From positions 697,474-761,473 of the forward strand of contig NW_025064884.1 of the NCBI RefSeq assembly GCF_019112545.1: a stretch of DNA of 64,000 nucleotides. Reading direction: 5' to 3'. The notes beneath the pieces were generated by a model. The model was not told where the DNA came from. It did not search any database and saw only the letters and a list, made by a program, of their open reading frames with translations. Shown here in pieces: positions 25,589 to 37,923 of this stretch; the first letter of the stretch is position 1, and each line of letters opens with the position of its first letter. Position numbers and translations under genes: made by a program. The stretch comes from Guyanagaster necrorhizus. Its lineage: Eukaryota > Basidiomycota > Agaricomycetes > Agaricales > Physalacriaceae.

Positions 25589-28500
25589 TTATGCAGAAGA
25601 CCGAGACGCTGCCTCTGGCATCTTCTCCTGCGACAACGACGGACCAAACTTGGCGAACAACGACGTCCTTCTCCGCACAGTCGCGTCCTTGTCATGCTCA
25701 TGCCCTTTCTCCTTGTCTGGCGTCACAGTCAAAAAGTTCACCAACACTTGCCACAGATTATTGCCCGTGACAGAATGTTCGCCCGGAAAGACCGCCTGGT
25801 CGGCAATCTTCGCCAGCCGCCTCGCCTCATCGGTATCTCGCCTCGACACGATACTGCTTGGCGGAGGCGTCTCCCCTGCATCAAGCGCCCAAGCCCAACT
25901 CCAGCTCCCCGAAGCCTCCAGCAGGCCATCCTTGATCCTCTTATCCCCCTCAGTCTTCCCTTCCTTCTCCAAAGAATGCTGCAGAACAGCGATATTCCGC
26001 ATCGTATCCTTTTTCGCTCGCTTGAGATTATCTATCCGGTGCTTCTCAATTGCTTTGACCGCATTGGAGAACTTCTTGTCAAACTTTGCTTGGCCTTCAA
26101 TGAACCGCCGAGCGGCGAGTTCGGATATGGCGCCCATGAACTCTACAGGGACTTTCAGAGCATCGAGCTCGGATTCTGGTTCGAGCGGTCGGATGACACC
26201 TTGTGTGGATACGCGCTCACGAATCATGATACCCTTCCATTCCGGATCGTCCTTGAAAAATAGACAATAAGATTAGGAAATCGCATGACGGATAGAACTG
26301 AACGTACAAAAGTTTCCGCGTAAATGACAGGATCCCCGGCCATACGTGGTCCTTCCCCGGGACGTGATGGTGAAGAGCCGTGATGGTGGTGATGAGAATG
26401 ATGATTATGGAAGTGTGGACCAGCTACACCACTAGACGAATTGTCCTGTCTGAGACAATCACCGTTCCCATTTACTGTGGCACCGTTTGCATGCTCAGCA
26501 GACGGCAATGGATGCAATTCATGATGCTTATGCCAGGCATGAGGTATTGACCTTTTCCGTACAGACTCGGAAAATGCCCGTCGCAGCGTTTTCTTCTCCA
26601 CTTGAACGGGAGAAAAGGCTCTTTCGTCTTCACTCATCTCGGAAGGTGTGGAAGAAAGCGTCATTGACGACATACGGGACACCGGCTCTCGTTTTGGCGA
26701 GGACAAGATGTTAGCTGAAAAGGACATCTTGCGCGTAGGCGTGTGTGGCGGGCTCGGAACAGAAAACGACTCATCAACGGGGGTTTCGGGAGTTTGTGTC
26801 ATTCCGGTGACAGACTTGCAGAATGACGCGATGGCACGATAGCAAAACTTACCCGGTGTAGTAAACGAGAACAGGACAGGTAAAGTATGAGCAGCATCTA
26901 AACAACGGATTAGATGGTGGCGGTATAATCCAATCGATCTTACCATCGTAAACTTGTAAGTGTACACGCGTAGCTTTGCGTCGTGATTCGATACCTTTAA
27001 GTGGTGGGTACAAATTTCGAAGTTCCTCTCTAATGGGGAATCTCTCCGGGTAAGCTGCCTTATGGGCGCTGGCAAAGTCTGAGTCAGCTGTAACACAAAT
27101 ACGGAAGAATACAGCTTACGCATAAATAATTTCGTCGCGTAAAACCTCTTTATCACTGTCAATAAAAAACAGAGGCGGCAGCCCTCCCAAGTATGACATG
27201 GCCGGGCTAACAAGAGGGTGACCCAAGAGGCTATTCTGCGCGTACATATGTACCTGATGATCAATCTTCAGCACATCTCCCGACGCCGTAGTCATATTGA
27301 TCGTTTGGCTCCCTGAGCTCAGTGAAGGAAGGGCCGCCGTTGCACCGACATCTACAGGCATTCCGGAAGCTGAAGTACATCTGAGCCCACCAAGGGTCGT
27401 CACCGTTGTGTTGGGCTCGGGCGGATCCATTTTAAATGCCTGTCGTATACGGGAGCGAAGAGAAGCGTGCACAAGCCGCGTCATTTCCTGGGACGGCGGA
27501 GGCCACAGAACACTCGGCTTCTGGAGAGACAGCCCATACTTAGGGATGATATCAGTATCCGTATTGAGATGAATGCTCGGAAAGGAATGCGTCAAACTGA
27601 AAGATATTATCACGACTCTAGAATACGGTGGAAAAGTAGGACTTACTCGCACCAAGGCGATATCAAGACCCCCCCTGCAGGCATCGGTAGACCACTATCC
27701 CGAATGACTTGAAGCAGCGCTAAAGATATGCCGCCTCCCGCTGAATCTCCGGCGACAACTATATGTGATGGCTTGACTGGACGATGATGAGCATCCGGGG
27801 GAGGGTTTATTAAGTACAAATCTATCGAATGGTCAGAACACAAAGATGACAAAGGCTGATATGTCCTACAGGCAGCTAACACGTCTTGAAGGGCACAAGG
27901 GAATGGGTATTGGGGGGCTAAACGGTAATTTACAGCTGACACATAATGAACAATGAAGGAGGACTTTTAGGGTGCAGTCTCACCGAAAACACGACCATTA
28001 ATTTTACGAGCATGTCGCTGGATGCTATATCTATATAGTTCACATCAGGACAGCAATGTTTGAATTCAAAGAGCATGTCTTCCCTCTCTTGGTCTACGCT
28101 TCCAAAATAGTATCCACCTATGCGGGATATGAATCAATGAACATTAGAGGTATGTCTATAGTTACCTCCGTGCAAGTATAGGATACAACGCATTTCATCC
28201 ATATCTTTGTCATAAGTCGTTGCTTCACCCGTCTCCTGCACCGGGTCAACGTCGGATTTCGTTTTCTGCTGCATCTTGTACCGCCGCTTGGCCTCTCTCC
28301 AGTCTTTCTTCGCGGTTATCCACTGACAGTCAACACTAAGTTTATATTTAACTGAGATCTATAGATTAATGGGTCAAGAACGTACCCGCTGATACCTCGC
28401 ACTTGCCACCACTTTACCCCACCTACGACACGTCGTGCAAGTTCCTCGCCACCCAATGCTTGAACAAGATACGTAGCTGCGTCATCACAGCATGTTGTTG

Positions 28501-29048
28501 ACACCAGCACTCGTACAACGCGGACCCAGGGAGGAGACGGCGTGCGTGTGTTTCCAAAGCCTAGATGTGAAGTCAGGATTGAAATGAATGTCATTCATTG
28601 GATCGGAGTAACCAACCCTGGACTTCCTCTACGGTATGGCTGATGTCCCTTGGTATCAGAGAGCACAGATGGGCGGTATAGTTACTCACTACGTTGCGAC
28701 CTCCAGGAACATCTGCCGAGAACATTTCAGTTCAGTCTTGGCGCACAAGGAATGATAGCAGCGCACCTTGATGATACTAAAGGCCTGGTCGTACAAAAGT
28801 TCATCGCGCCTCAGTTGGACTTCCGTCTTCTTGAGCGCGTCCTTGGTGATCCGGTCAAAGTAATGCTTCACCAGCGTCTCAAGCAATAGAGGCCCAACCC
28901 GGAGGCCTGCTTGGGCGGTGAGAATATTAACGGGCATAGCAGCGGGAGAAAGGGCGGTGGTGGTGGTCGGAAGACAAGGACGATCATTGGGAGTCGCAGC
29001 AGCGCGTAACAAAACGGCGCCGGGTAAGTTGTGGTCATCGGGGTCCAT
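25589..29048 (-). CDS. Hormone-sensitive-lipase family alpha/beta hydrolase (large form)
   Basis: Model: complement(join(25589..26251, 26308..26897, 26944..27068, 27120..27596, 27647..27821, 27870..27935, 27984..28030, 28084..28117, 28166..28335, 28386..28560, 28617..28648, 28693..28712, 28767..29048)), 951 residues. HSL-type motifs appear in order: oxyanion hole ILYLHGGGYYFGSVD, VNYRLAPQYPFPCAL, nucleophile elbow VVAGDSAGGG, catalytic Asp region FIDSDKEVLRDE and His in DDAAHTLPVLF. A long low-complexity tail follows, with a histidine run near residue 705 and Ser/Arg-rich stretches that may be regulatory. It probably hydrolyses acylglycerols or steryl esters on lipid droplets or ER. One intron (28031-28083) fits the protein exactly but starts with GG instead of GT; see findings. 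Confidence 0.87.
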
Positions 29049-29301
29049 TATGTGATGATGGCATTGTGCTCACGAGAGATCGTGGCTGTGCTCGGACGGA
29101 AGCAAAAAATTTAAAAAACAAAACCAAAAATCGATAGCAATATTTTAACACAAATGTGCAAGAGAGGGGACAATAATTATAAGCAACAGATCGCAGATGT
29201 GAGCAGGTATCAGGATATCATGAAGGGAAGGTAAAGACTCGTGATTCAATCGTTTTGATAAATAAAGCGTCTGAAAAAGCAACCCAAGAAAACCAATCGG
29301 T

Positions 29302-30066
29302 CTAAAGGAATGCCGATAGCAAGATAACGGGGATCACCGCGGCACCTACAAATACGACCGTGCGCTGGGCATCATTGGAAGTCGACTCTGCAGTTGATGA
29401 GGAAGACGTCGACGTCGAAGTTTGACTCATGCTAGAAGACGTGGAAGAAGCTGTACCATTGAGACGAACAGCGTTGCGCTGTAATTCCGGGTTAACTCAG
29501 TATGGAATGTTGAATGCAATGAACATACCTCAAATCCTTCTAGCGTTTGTGAGCTGCTCTCATTGACATTAATCCCACCCACGCCTCCTTCGCTACAGGT
29601 GTTGTAGTCGAAAAACCAGAGCGTTTGGTTTTCAATGTCGGTGGTGATGGGGACACTGAGGATGGTAATCGCAGTACCGTTGACGGTATCACGAAAACCC
29701 GAATCAAACCCGTTGATAGTAGAGTTGGCGTTGTTGGCCGAAATACATGGCGCGTAGAAAAGAGACTGAGTAACAGTGTGGTTTCCTTCCGTAACTGGGA
29801 TACCTTCAGCACACAATACAAGCTTTTCAATATAAATCGGTTACGAACAGTTAAAAACAACAACATCATTGAGCTTTGCGGTCACGCTCTGCGGTTGGAA
29901 CACCGCACTGGCATTGTTTGTCGTATTATGGCCTACAGTGATCACAATATTCTCAGCAAGAACTGTGCGTGCAAGAGCTAACTGCAAGACGAGGGTGAAA
30001 CAACGTGTAGCAACGCAGCCAGAAAAAACTTACAACAGAGATAAGGCCCGCAAGGAAAGCATGCAT
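29302..30066 (-). CDS. Serine-rich cupredoxin-like GPI-anchored protein
   Basis: Model: complement(join(29302..29478, 29529..29794, 29849..29981, 30034..30066)), 202 residues. A signal peptide is split by the first intron (HAFLAGLISV then LALARTVLAE). A cupredoxin-like beta-sandwich follows (ITVGHNTTNNASAVFQPQSV, DVVVFNFTEGNHTVTQSLF, YAPCISANN, LWFFDYNTCSEGGVGGINV). A Ser/Thr-rich linker (SSTSSSMSQTSTSTSSSS) and a C-terminal hydrophobic GPI-type signal (VVFVGAAVIPVILLSAFL) end the protein. The NHTVTQS histidine and the YNTC cysteine sit where copper ligands are found in the family, though a complete set is not evident. Secreted proteins of this type are common in fungi and often tied to cell-wall or host-surface roles. 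The function is not known. Confidence 0.85.
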
Positions 30067-32865
30067 GTTGCACGTCGTCGAAATTTTATCAAGAAAGAGG
30101 AGGAAAAAATGAGAACACAGAGCAGGTGAAGGTGACGGACGCGTCGTCAAAGGACGGGGATGAGAAGCACGATGGCATCCAGCCTTTTCCCTGTCAGCAT
30201 CCGTGCTCACACCCTGATTGGTCAGAGAAGAATTACGATCGCAATGACGTACAGTACGTCGCTGATACCGCGCTCAGGTCACTTAGAGAATTTAGAGAAG
30301 ATTCAAATTAAATCTCCACGGGGCTAGAGCAGATACGGCGGGTTAGACACTACCGTATTGGAGGACGAGCATAGTGAACAGTGAGCAGGATAGCCGTCTA
30401 GCAAGGGGGCCAGGCTGTAGATATGTATACGTTACGCTACTTACGCCAATGAGGCTCGTTGGCAAGGAAACAAGAGTCGATCCAGTGACGGAGGTTGCCT
30501 CTAGAACGGGTGGCCGTGTACGCCGGGTCAGTCCCTGCTTGGGAAGAGGGGACGAAGAAAGATGTGGTCTAAGCGATCAAAATGCTGACGGCTTCTCCCG
30601 ACGATAAACCGCGATAACGTGACTGGAACGTTTCACTACGAGCCCCAGCATCAGTCAGAATATTCGTTCGTATATGCTGACCGTGCATCATTTCTTTTAG
30701 CAGTTTCAGTGCTAATCTAGAATAACCTTCTTCTGACTATCGCCCATCATAGCGCCAGGTAATGCGCTTCTCGTAGGAAAACAGGTGCTTGCCAACCGCA
30801 TGGATACTACCAGAGGGTAAGGCGAACAAGGGTGACCGTAACCAGCACTTGTGGCGGCGGTGACGACCCCTTGAAAACTTGTCTGAAATGGCGCCTTGGT
30901 CAATTAATACAATGGCATACCTCCTCGGACCTCCACCTCTTCCTCCACTTCAAAACACCAGTCAGATCACGATGCATTAACCAAGTTTTAAATGAAAAAA
31001 CGAAACCAAAAAGCCGCGGCACCGAGAGGCGTACGTAACCTCATGTGGCTGTGCTGACAAAATCTCTTCGGCCTGCCAGTTGCTTGGTTACACCCTAATG
31101 CTGTCAGTTACTAGTCCTTATTTCCTTTTTACGGATAGACAACATCGATACCCTTTTCTCTTAGAATACGTTCCAGAAACGGTTGGATTTTTCTCCCGAC
31201 AGACCACGGTTGACCTGTGAAGGGAGGTGAAAGGATGCGGAAATGTGAGATCCAGAGCGTAAAATACGGAGCAATATCAGGCCAGGATGCGCCTGAAATG
31301 GCGTGAACAAGGCGTTTGTTATTCTTCCCCTCCTGCACCTTTCCGATTCACATTAGTTACTACCGACAGTATCTAATATGAATTGTGAAGGCCGCGCCGG
31401 TTGAACATTCTTTTTGGACTCGCCAGGAGAACAGGACGAAAGAAATCCAACGATGACATGGGCCCAAGTCGGGCCCCAAATGAAAGATCAGTATCCGCTC
31501 GAGGAGTCACTTGGAGCACAGACCCGCCCATAGTTAGCTTGGTTCAGAATACAAGGTCCAGAAGTACTGTTTTCTTGGTACGCCATTCGTTTCTATGTGT
31601 CATTCTGTCTTTGTCAGAAAACAGAAAGTCTCGCCCATGCCTTGCTGAGCTCCCCAGAAAAATGGCCAAGTGCAAACATTCAGTCCGAGTCGAAGCTCTT
31701 CTCTGATCTCCGATCAACTTGCTGAGCATCGAATAACTCTAGTTGGAGCGACCATGGCGTTGCATCACACCAGGTTCTACTACTAGTTTCTGATGTCTCT
31801 CATGCTTACTGGTGAGCTCACATCTCACCGTCCTGACCATATATAAGGCGGACAAAGGGCTGACTGGCTGTTTTCAGTATATCTATTCTCAGTTTCTGTG
31901 GTTCCAGGGTCTTGAATCGAAAGGACGTAACGTGCAGACAACGGCCTGCACGTCGCTCCAGTTCTTCGCACTCTTCACCATCTTGCAGTCATTAAGAAAG
32001 TTAATGATGAGCTCAACTTGTTCCCTTTCTTTATTTAATGTTCTGGCTGGCATCTGGGTTCTCAGTTTCGCAGTTGATCCCTCTGATTTCCAATCTTTGC
32101 ACACGTTTGTCAAGATCGTGCTCGTTCATCCCCCAGGACCTGTTTTGCTTCCTTGGTACATGACGTACTCCCGGCCTACGGCTGAGACTCGCATATGCAA
32201 ATGTCTGGTGGCGGTCGTTAATGATGAGACGATGCTTGCGGTACGTAAATCCAGAAGACTTGGCCAGGTGAGTCTGCTTGAATCATCATTTTCACGGTGA
32301 GTGCTTGCCAATGGCTGTGCCTATTCTCACGATGATGCATTTTACATTCCAATCATTTCGGGTCCAGCTTTGTTATTCCAAGAAATCTGATCCAATCAGC
32401 TACTAATAATATGTGCAGACCTGTCTGTATCAAAGATTTTATAGTGGTACTGGTTTGTTTCGAGCTAGCAGTCTTGAAATGGAATCACCGAGTCCTCATC
32501 GTACGACCGAGATTTCGACAGCGGATGCAAAATTCAAGGGCAACGGAACACAGGCACCTTTCCTCAACCACAAGGAAACATGACAAGCACAGTCATCTTG
32601 ATTGTATGACGTCAGCAATGGCGAATATGCAGTCTCGACTGACCGGTAGATGTTTCGGAATCGCGTCATATTCCCACGCGACGAACTTCCCAACTGCCAG
32701 CCGGATCTTGTGGCGGCTAGGAATTATTTCCGGCGCACGTGGAAAAAACATAAAATGCTTCATCTCCTATCACCCACCAGGTTGCATTATTTTGAACCAC
32801 CATCCGCCTTGATTTGCAGCTCTTCTATTCCCGTTGCCCTTCGGCGGGCCTACCTTTGAAAGTCT
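30067..32865. other. Gene-poor stretch, nothing firmly supported
   Basis: The longest stretch without a supported gene, 2.8 kb. The best candidate is a minus-strand frame at 31129-31338 whose reading (for example DIAPYFTLWISHFRILSPPF) has coding texture and follows an ag acceptor; it could be a last exon whose partners I cannot find. No terminal repeats, transposase motif or tRNA was seen. Confidence 0.4.
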
Positions 32866-35586
32866 ATGCATGGAATCAAAAAGAATAATCTCAGCATCCG
32901 TCTTACAGAGTCTGCTGTCTTTCTGAGGACCGATGATGCATCTGGAAGAAATCCCAATAGTGATTCACGACCTTCCGTTTTGCGTGGTTTGCTCATTCTT
33001 GAGCTGGCAAGACCGACCAAAATAACCAGCATTGACCTCAAACTCCAGGCCACCTCTTCTACAGCATGGCCAGAAGGTACGAGATTCGAGATAAGCACCG
33101 GTTCAGCGTTGAATTCTTCGTTATTAGGCTTTGGTTCCCGGAGAGTAGATGTCACGGAGGACAACAAGGTTTTCTCCGTGTCTACTGTGTTATTCAACGC
33201 CGGCCCGCCTCCCCGTCGGACCATGTCTGTTGGCCCCGGCTTGACAGGCTACAAAGATCAAGCCTTTGACGAATATGATGACGATTATCTCGACCCTGCC
33301 AGCCATTCCGAGGATGCTCTTTATATGGCAGTCACCGCAAATGCGAATCGGTACCTAAGAGCCCAGCGTCGTGTTAGTGTCGATAGTTCATACCGACGAA
33401 ATCCACAATCATACGATGCAGATATTCCTCCATATTCACTTTATGCACCGTCGTCGTCGTCCGGCTCATTAACTACACCTTCACATTCATCGCCTTCCGT
33501 GGAACGTCCGACATTAAGTCCTGCTCACTCTGCAGGACATCTTGAGACCGTGGATGAAAACCCTGCCAATACCTTGATAGGTTTGCGAAACACACTGAGG
33601 CCTGACTTGAGTCGTGGCAGAGGAAGTGAGTGGGTACATACTGCGCTTTCTATCAATACTGAAGAGTTGTTATCCTTGTCCTAAGGTCCTTCGCGTGCAC
33701 TACCCCCTAATCCACCCACCATTCACTCTTCGTCGTCTAGTCTGCGTTCTTGGCAACCCATCTCACGAGATGGATCGCGTTCTAGACGTGTGAGCATTGA
33801 CGAACCCTTCGAGTCCGGCCCTAGCACCACACAGAATTCTCCTCAGTTATCACCACTGCGAGTTCCCAGCTTATTAGACACGCGCAGTCCAAGTGAATCC
33901 CGTGGTCGGAGGAAGGTATCTCGTTTCAGTCTTGCCTCAGTATCCAATGCCATAATGGATGTCGTTCGATCAACTTCACCCAGAAAGGGCTTTGGAGTTG
34001 GGAGTCGCTCGACGGAACGAGATTTCCCTCTAGACGAGACTTCGTACAGAGGACGGACACGCGAGAAAGCAAAACCGTTGTTGACGGCTAACGATAACAA
34101 CGTTGAACGATCGCATTCAAGACAGAAGGGCTGGTCAACGGAACGGCTGACGCTCGGCCTACTTGGGGATATCTTAAATCCAGACATGGATGATAAGATT
34201 GACACCGAGCGATGGCGAGAATTCAAAGCAGGTAATTTTTCTTGGTCCATATTACTGAGTATATTCTCAATACCTAGTCAACGCGCACAGGTACATATAC
34301 TTACCCAGTATCATTCACGATACCCGGGAATGCACCTCCCACTCTGCAATGCAGTTTTGGTTCTGTGTCGTGGACCATCTCCGCAAATGTCCACCGCCCT
34401 GGGACATTTAAGACCAAGCTGTCTGCTCAGCGCGAGATCGTCGTTGTGTCCTGTCCGACCGAGGAGGACACAGAAGATACCGAGAATATCATCGTGGAGC
34501 GCCATTGGGACCAGCAGTTGCAGTACCTTATCACGATATCCGGCAGAAGTTTCTACATTGGTGGCACGATCCCTATTTCTTTTACTATGATGCCTCTCAC
34601 GAAGGTAAAAATACACCGTTTGTCAGTGTTTATCGAAGGTTAGGTCTATCGATTCTCTCGCCATCGTCTTGTATTTATTCGTCACGTTGCACAGAGAAAG
34701 TGGAGTACCTTGTTCACTTCAAACGTGTTGCACGAACAGAACCGATCACCCATGTCCAGCTTCTTAGTATAAAGCACGAAGGGAAGCACCCAGGTCCGAT
34801 CCTACCTTTGGAGTCGGATGATATAGACGCTCTTAGGAATTCGCCTCTGCACGCTGTAGTTAACTCTGAAGACGACATTTCGGAGCTCGCATCAAGCTGG
34901 ATGGGACCGGGACCATGGACACTTCAGCGCGATCTACCACTTCCTAGTTCTTGCCGCATGCTTCACTTTACAAACAAAAACAAAAAGAGCAATATCTGTG
35001 TCACTCACACGCTGAAATGTGTTATTCGAGTAGAAACCGGCGACCCAAATGCAGTTGATCCCAAGACGGGGAGGAGGAAACTCTTCGATATCGTGGTGCA
35101 GACTCCAATCATGATATTATCTGTGAGCGTCTCCTTGGGATGCTATGTATCTGGTGTAACCCTTTGCTTCCTTAACAGTGTCGCTGCAATCCGGAATGGT
35201 CATCTCTACCACATTACTCGAAGTCTTTCGAGGATCCGACTTCTATCGCCGTCCAGTGTCCGTGTCAGCTCCAGTCTCTGGAACGGGTGCGGGGGAAGGA
35301 GAAAGAACGTGAGCGTGAGCATCATCCTCTGCCTGATTTTGTAGGGCCGTTCAATGGGCTGGAAAGAATTGGCTCTGGTCGTTCTTCCGACGACTCTAGT
35401 GCATCGCCGGTCGAGGCTAGTCCATTAGACCCGAGCTCGATGCGGTCGCTGCACCAGGTGGAGGAGGCGATGGATGAAAGTACTTTATATGAGCGGCTGG
35501 TTTCAGGACAGCAGAGTATAATGGGGGAGGCACCTCCCGCATATGATAGTATTTCTAGGCGGATGACTGGACAATTGTATGAATAG
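32866..35586 (+). CDS. Alpha-arrestin-like protein with PPxY motif
   Basis: Model: join(32866..33076, 33128..33625, 33686..34231, 34291..34638, 34695..35122, 35179..35586), 812 residues. An arrestin-N-like beta sandwich is split by a long Ser-rich insert: LSIRLTESAVFLR and SVLRGLLILELARPTKITSI, then after the insert GTYTYPVSFTIPGNAPPTLQ, VSWTISANVHRPG and KTKLSAQREIVVVS. An arrestin-C-like domain follows (FYIGGTIPISFTMMPLTKVK). Near the C-terminus APPAYDS gives a PPxY motif of the kind bound by WW domains of Rsp5-type ubiquitin ligases. In yeast such proteins direct nutrient transporters to endocytosis. The first intron (33077-33127) is 51 bases, in frame and stop-free, so an 829-residue form is also possible. 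An upstream coding exon cannot be excluded. Confidence 0.83.
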
Positions 35587-35735
35587 CTCTTAGAGAACTC
35601 AAAAGCGTTTAGTGTAACACTAGTACTACAGCGTCTAATACTATGCTTCATTATTCTCAATAGCGATAGTGGTATTTGATACAATTATTGAGTAGATAGT
35701 GCGCAATGAAATAAATTAATCTATCAAAGGGGACC

Positions 35736-36456
35736 TCAATCCTCACTAAAAAAAAAAGGATCAGTAGTGTCCGATAAAAGGAGAGTAACCAAGCTGACTC
35801 TGGTGTTTCTCGCCTCAAGAAGAAAACATCTATCGCAGCAGAAAACGCGGCGAATGCCACACCACCACCGAAAGCAGCCTTGGGCCCTGAATTTCGTGCA
35901 AGAAAGCCGCCAACAAACATTCCAGTAGATATTGAATTGTAGATATCGTTTTTGGCGCGGTACTAGAAAGATCATCACAGCGGTGTACACAAGTAGGCAG
36001 CAGCAGCAACGCACGGATTCTATGACACACTCAACGCCTGCGAACAGCATCCCAACCTTTCCGAAACCCTTCCCAGTTGTCCACATGCCCCTGCCCATGT
36101 CCTTGAATATCGCGCTGGCCTTTTGAGTTGTATTCATTCCAGCTTGTGTTTGCTGACGCAGAAACGGGTCCTCGTAGGCAAACGAAGAAGACATGAGAGA
36201 GAAGAAGGCACCGATACCAAGACCTAGGAACTGCATGAATCGTCTGTTTGGTTTTGAAGAATGGGAACGCACCACCAATACCAGCGAAAGCAGCCTTGGT
36301 TGCGCAGGACTCCATGGCCATCGACATGTAGGTCTGGTATCTCATCATTTGCTCATACTGGGGCCGTTCCTCTTCTGAGACGCCAGCAGGCAAGGGCTCC
36401 TTTCCTGCGGCATAGATGGGCACCAAGGCAGGATCCCTGCGTTGACCCCCATTCAT
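35736..36456 (-). CDS. TIM22: Mitochondrial import inner membrane translocase TIM22
   Basis: Model: complement(join(35736..35745, 35799..35962, 36015..36223, 36273..36456)), 188 residues. Family motifs are clear: [74 protein letters not shown] and [20 protein letters not shown] with the final [10 protein letters not shown] helix. TIM22 forms the channel that inserts carrier proteins and TIM23 into the inner mitochondrial membrane. The last exon has only 10 coding bases (end of DED plus the stop). Its acceptor sits behind a run of pyrimidines, and the phase fits exactly. Confidence 0.93.
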
Positions 36457-36574
36457 GGTATCGAACTGCCGGAGGAATAATTCAAAAAAAAGTTGTAGCT
36501 TGTTTGTTTGTCGATGTTACTTTCTGACGCGTCTGGCGCCGACTTGAATGTTCAGAACATACGATAAGAACAGG

Positions 36575-37701
36575 TTATGTACGAAATATCAGACTTTCAT
36601 CTTTGTTTATTCCAAAGATAAAGGCTGTGGCTCCTAGGCATATGCAAAGGCAGGCACTGGTGAAGATGCTGACGCTCACAGGCTGTGTTGCCCAGGAGAG
36701 GCACAGGATACCCATCAATGCCAGCGCGAACCCAAACACCGAGAGCAGGATGGTCAATAAATGGCATTTGTTTAGCAAGTCGAGGGGCAGCTGTTCGTGG
36801 AATGGGCCGGCCTGGACAAGGCGCGGATTCGCACACCATATTTCGTCAGGCTGAGCGGTGCCTCCTGCTCGAAGCTCTTCCTTGTTAGCTTCTATGATCT
36901 TGAAGCGAATCAAGAAGAACGCTGCGAAGAAGGATATAAAGGCTACAGAGATACAGAGATGAGCGGCTATGCGATTTTGATTCGATTTAGACGTACATGC
37001 AGTGACATGGACGACTAGGGCCCCAAGGAGACCTGCATTACATGCTCGCTCCCATGCTGAGGTGGCGTCCCCCTGGCTCGGCGTTGATACTTGAAGCAAA
37101 CCAGCCTCGACGGAGGCAAAAAAGGTCGTCTGAAGGACATTGATAGGTATCTCGTGCGGGAGAACGGTACGCACGATTAAACTAATGAGTTGGAGACGAT
37201 CCATCCACGACTGGACTAAGTCCTTCGTAGCCTTCCGTCGAGCTTCTTCATCTTCCTTGTCTTGATCTTCTTGTGTGTCTGAATATCGAGTCAATAAAAC
37301 ACATTTCATTCGCATGACGAGCTGATTTCTCAACGTTTTCGTGATGCTTTTTCAATGACACGTTCATAGTTGCTATCGTTTGACACGTTGTGTCGCCCTT
37401 GCAAAAAGCGTGTCAGACGCGTTATTTCAGAAGATCATAGAATGTGTATACTCACTATGAATGGGATGCATACGGAATTCGGCCATATGAGTGTTCAAAA
37501 ATAACCTGGGATAAGCAAATAAGCGCCGGTAGAGTATTTGTAGCTCCTGTCTGAAGAAGACTGCGGTAGCACAAGTCAGTTCATTGCCTTTCTGAGAAAG
37601 ATGCAAGTATGCTTCACAAGTAAATAGCACAGTCGTTTCAAAATGTTCAATATTAGCAATCCGAATATAGGGAACACCATCAATAAATGAAATACGGCAC
37701 A
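36575..37701 (-). CDS. Membrane protein of unknown function (5' end unresolved)
   Basis: Supported exons: complement(join(36575..36942, 36997..37129, 37175..37278, 37335..37397, 37456..37701)). The order is a soluble N-terminal part (FIDGVPYIRIANIEHFETTV), an acidic/basic linker (TQEDQDKEDEEARRKATKDL) and an amphipathic start of the membrane part (WMDRLQLISLITTFFASVEA). Helices follow (NAGLLGALVVHVTASFISFF, LTILLSVFGFALALMGILCL, VSIFTSACLCICLGATAFIF). I have seen this membrane-domain pattern in many agaricomycete hypothetical proteins; no function is known. Exon 37456..37701 needs one preceding base. Exon 37763-37895 or the gene to the right may supply it; see the neighbouring entry and the finding. 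Confidence 0.6.
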
Positions 37702-37923
37702 CTAGTAGATCAGTATGATGACACTATACTACTTGATCAAGCAGTGTCCTGCGAACAAATGACTCTAAAATAGAGGCATCATACACTTGATAAATGGCTT
37801 GGAACGAGTACTATTCACATACGTGAACTCCTTGAAAGAATCAGGAGGAGAACTTGCAGGCTGGTATATACTATTACGGAGAATGAGTTTCTCTGCCATG
37901 AGGGTAGCGGAACCAGGTGGTAC

